DNA of 62,000 nt from Acanthaster planci. Lineage: Eukaryota > Echinodermata > Asteroidea > Valvatida > Acanthasteridae. Both the position numbers and the translations under genes were made by a program. Of this stretch, positions 58,696-62,000 are shown in pieces (within the stretch, counting starts at the first letter, position 1; every line of letters starts with the position of its first letter). The notes below the pieces were generated by a model. It ran no database searches. It was not told the origin of the DNA and saw only the letters and a program-made list of their open reading frames with translations. The stretch covers positions 4,348,500 to 4,410,499 of the forward strand of contig NW_019091357.1 in the NCBI RefSeq assembly GCF_001949145.1. Reading direction: 5' to 3'.

Positions 58696-61600
58696 TGAGC
58701 TGACAAAGTAATGTGCATAGAACAGAGAACATAGAACCCAGCTGGCCAGAGTGTTTAAAACATTTAAAGTGATTAAAGTCTGAAATGGCACTTGTTGACT
58801 TAACTACATGCAGAATGGCTAGGTGTTAGTGATCTTAGTTACATACATGTACATTTTGTTTTAATAAGAGGCCAGTTACAAGTAAGGGATAGTTAAGCTC
58901 CGTTGATTATGGATAATTGCTGATATTGATATATCGGCAGCCTGATATTGATAATACCGATATATCAAATTTTGTAAATCAAAGAATGTTGTCAAGCTCA
59001 AAGCCAGTGGCATAATGCTGAACACCTTTTGCAGTTAGGTGGCATAGGCCCCTACCAATTGGTCCTAACTGTGCAGCATGCAATAAGTCTGCCGGTATTC
59101 GCAAGCTGTTTTAATCTTCCCCAAACAAAAGAGCAGGGCTCGCAAAATTTTTAAAAATGTAGTTGCCCCTCAGGCAGGGGAGTCTTAAGTCTGGTTGCCC
59201 GAATTTCATTTCCAGTTGCCCAAGAAGGAAGATTTTGCCCCACATGGTCTCCAAGCTTTTAGTTATTACAGTCATTTTCTTAATTCCAGATCTCTTGAAA
59301 TAAATACCCTTTTTGCTATTGCTATGCAGCATAACACGCTGAGACAACTTCTTTTTAAAGGTAAAATAAAAGTTTTGCAGTACAAATGTTCCCACAAAAT
59401 TTCAAGAAGAGGAATTCCGACCAAATTTCCAATTCGCGCTTCGACGTTCGTTGACGATCAAAAATCACGGAAACACAAAAAAAAATCGAAACCTGAAAAA
59501 TTTACAGGTCGGTAGGTCACTCACTTCGCAAGATTCTATGAACATTTTTCCTTGTTTCAGATCATACATGCAAGTACACGTACGAATGTCGCGAACTCAA
59601 TTACATGTGCGTAACAGATTTGTATGTGACGTAATGGGTTTGTCAACTTTGCGGCATAGGGGGGGATTTATAGTCGATGGCTCGCTGAGCAGCAAAGTTA
59701 AGTCAAAATTTATGCAGGCTATCAATTTTAATGCACAAAATTCTAATACTTAAATTAATTCTCTTTAAAATAAGACATGCGTCACCAGAAAAAATGCTTG
59801 TTACAATTTTTGGGATGAGAAATGGGTTTACGCTTGACTGTACTTTACTTGACTCGCACTCTTCACTCATAGTAGATCCTGCAAGACAAAAAGAACAAAA
59901 AGCATAAAAAAGAAGCCATTTTTTGAAGTAAGGTAGACCTCTGATCCCATTTTATTGGAATTTGAGGATAATTGAGCTGTAATACGACTGGATATAGTTT
60001 TTGCGATTCGGAACAACAATTGAATATAGACGCTGCTGCGGCCGCTGCATTTTTCATGCCAACTATTCGACCGGACATATCACGATGCACGATTCGACCG
60101 GACGAACATGTACCACTGTGAGCCTACCCCAAAGTACAGTCGTGCAACATCAAGGTTAGGATGTCAATCTTTTTTTGTGATCTGTTTTTTTTTTTGTACA
60201 CGGTGCTGAAATGTCTAAAATGCCAGGATTAAAATTGAACATTTGGTTGTCCGACAAAATATTTTGGTTGTCCCGGGATGTCGGACTACCGATTCTGCGA
60301 GCCCGGAAAAGTACCTGACAACACCAACAACCTGCGGTCACAATGATATATTTCAATACGAAGGCATGCGTATTCCGGCCAGTCCACCATCTGAGCGGCT
60401 GGCTGGACTGATGATGTATCTCATTTCAATATGAATTTTACTTGCCCAAACCCTGGTTTAGTTGCTCATTCCTCCGTCAACCAATCACCATTGATGAAAT
60501 TGCTACACCGCAATACCACATGAATATACATCACCCCCAACTATTGTTTGTGTGCAGAGAGTGCGCAGGACTTTGATGCATCATTCACATAAGTTCAGGC
60601 CACGGCTGAACTGCTGCTTCTTAACTGCTGGACAATTTTGCCTGATGTCATATATGCAAAACGCACACACACAAGTACCACATAAAAATTCACAAATGTT
60701 GAAGTTACAGCCACATGTAAAACAGTCTTCAAGCTTCCGGCCATCAAAGCTCTGCTGCGCCGCATGTGCAATCACCAATGAGATTTGGTACCCAGACACA
60801 AGGGTATTTTACAGTATATTTTTGTACGCATTTTCCCTTGTGTGGAAAGGTGCCCTGCTAAATGGACAGCATGTTTAACACACACAAGTTTTTACCATGT
60901 ACATGTAAATAACGATACAAAAAAACATCGTACACCACATAGTTGTTTACTTTTTACCCCTTTTTATAAGATTTGTGAAGAGGAAGAAACACATCTAAGG
61001 TAAATTGCTGACTGCTAATCTTGGCCACGAAAACAGACACTTTTATTTCAAGACATTGTCTATAACAACAACTAAATATACTTAATTATAATTTTTTCTC
61101 ATTATAGGGGCACTTTTATATATCAATTTCAATGTTAAAGTGATATCGTTCATATCGATATCAAAGCAAAATCAATATATCGGATATTATCAATATATGG
61201 ACAGACCGTAATACTGTTATTGTATCTGTTAAGGCACAAATGTGTATTCCTTTCTTCGTGCCATCAACAGTGGTCTTTTGACTTCTTGCGAGGGACCCCC
61301 CATCAATTTTGTACACTGTTTTGAGCCCCTCCCAAAACCTGGTAGACCCCTGTGCCCTCTATTTGCTCTCGATTGAAAAAGGTCCACACTGGCCTGCCCA
61401 CTTACATTGACATCCACAAAAAAACTCTGCTTGCAGTATACACTCCTTGAAAATTTAACGTGCTTTGAGGACACAAACGCAGCAGAGGAAAAAATGCAAT
61501 TTTTTTGTCCAACGGCAACTGCTTGGATCATTAAGGCCGCATATGAACCAGGAATTCTTGCCCTGATGCCAACCAGTTACTTTTTCATCTGACAGATCTA

Positions 61601-61824
61601 CCAGTGAATGCGAAAGAAATGTTAGACCAGTTGTCATGAAAAGGCTGTATTTGAAAATAAGATTTCAGGCATAGTTTTGAAATGTCCCAGCAGTTTTTGT
61701 CACTCGGCCACGTACTATTATTATTATTCATTTTACACATGTATTCTGTTATTTAACCCTAAAGGTCCCAAATCCTCCAGTTTCAATATGATTTTACATA
61801 CCCTGAGGGGGTTAGGGTTAATAT

Positions 61825-62000
61825 TTCTGGTTATGAAACCAAGGATTCCTCAAAAGCACCCTCGGCCTGTAGTCCACAGACCTGAAGAAACCTTTAGAGA
61901 GGAGACAGTGAGAAGCACTTAAATTTGGAGAAGTGGGAAGACAACTCCAGATGAATATTCTGGTTAGAAAAAAAAACAGTTAAATCAGGTAGGGAGTACA
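61825..62000 (-). mobile_element. SINE tail fragment (copy D), cut by window edge
   Basis: On the - strand, CAGTCCCTACCTGATT-like sequence at the edge (read here as GTACTCCCTACCTGATTTAA) runs into a body ending GAGGAATCCTTGGTTTCATAACC. It matches copy C (9289-9466), including the GGAATCCTTGGTTTCAT tail. Confidence 0.65.

Larger units (their letters stand above)
55023..62000. other. Gene-free interval to window end
   Basis: Probably the intron or flank of the + strand gene. It holds a diverged MITE relative (about 55560-55640), a three-unit tandem repeat (58400-58695), paired inverted motifs (58944-61198 and 59136-60304) and a SINE fragment (61825-62000). No coding exon recognised. Confidence 0.4.

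Noticed and set aside
1-62000. CRISPR arrays, bacterial operons, phage attachment sites
   Set aside because: The sequence is eukaryotic; no direct-repeat/spacer array was seen.

Overview
The window is nuclear DNA from an animal. Genes are split by GT/AG introns of about 0.1 to 10 kb, the sequence between them is AT-rich and full of degenerate repeats, and there is one 230-base assembly gap (18344-18573). The gene content and the Penelope element, tRNA-derived SINE and fold-back repeats fit a marine invertebrate, most likely a deuterostome. I cannot name the species. Codes for bacterial features (operons, ribosome binding sites, CRISPR) do not apply.

Region 1 (about 2.3-11.6 kb) holds two tandem copies of a monocarboxylate-transporter-like (SLC16/MFS) gene on the + strand. 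Copy 1 (2375-4300) has four recognisable exons but a frameshift near the end of exon 3. Copy 2 (9497-11579) has no visible first exon, a shortened exon 2 and three frameshifts, so it looks like a pseudogene. Between them lie a ~490-bp fold-back element and a 1.8-kb 5'-truncated Penelope-like retroelement flanked by 136-bp inverted repeats.

Region 2 (15.1-31.3 kb) is the solid core. TRAPPC12 (11 coding exons, - strand, 866 aa) and EIPR1/TSSC1 (9 coding exons, + strand, 388 aa) are arranged head to head with about 1.1 kb between their start codons. Both reconstruct with continuous reading frames through every splice junction. Both proteins work in tethering and trafficking of endosomal and Golgi vesicles. 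The same two genes are divergent neighbours on human chromosome 2p25.3, so this appears to be an ancient linked pair with a shared promoter region.

Region 3 (31.3-62 kb) is mostly non-coding and repeat-rich. It contains at least two well-spliced small coding exons (41830-41970 and 52758-52827) of a long-intron gene on the + strand, encoding a basic, SPRR-containing N-terminus. Position and orientation relative to EIPR1 suggest, but do not prove, a MYT1-family gene. The region is dotted with self-complementary ACATGTAC-type repeats and contains a three-unit ~94-bp tandem repeat, several palindromic MITE-like elements and a SINE fragment at the window edge.
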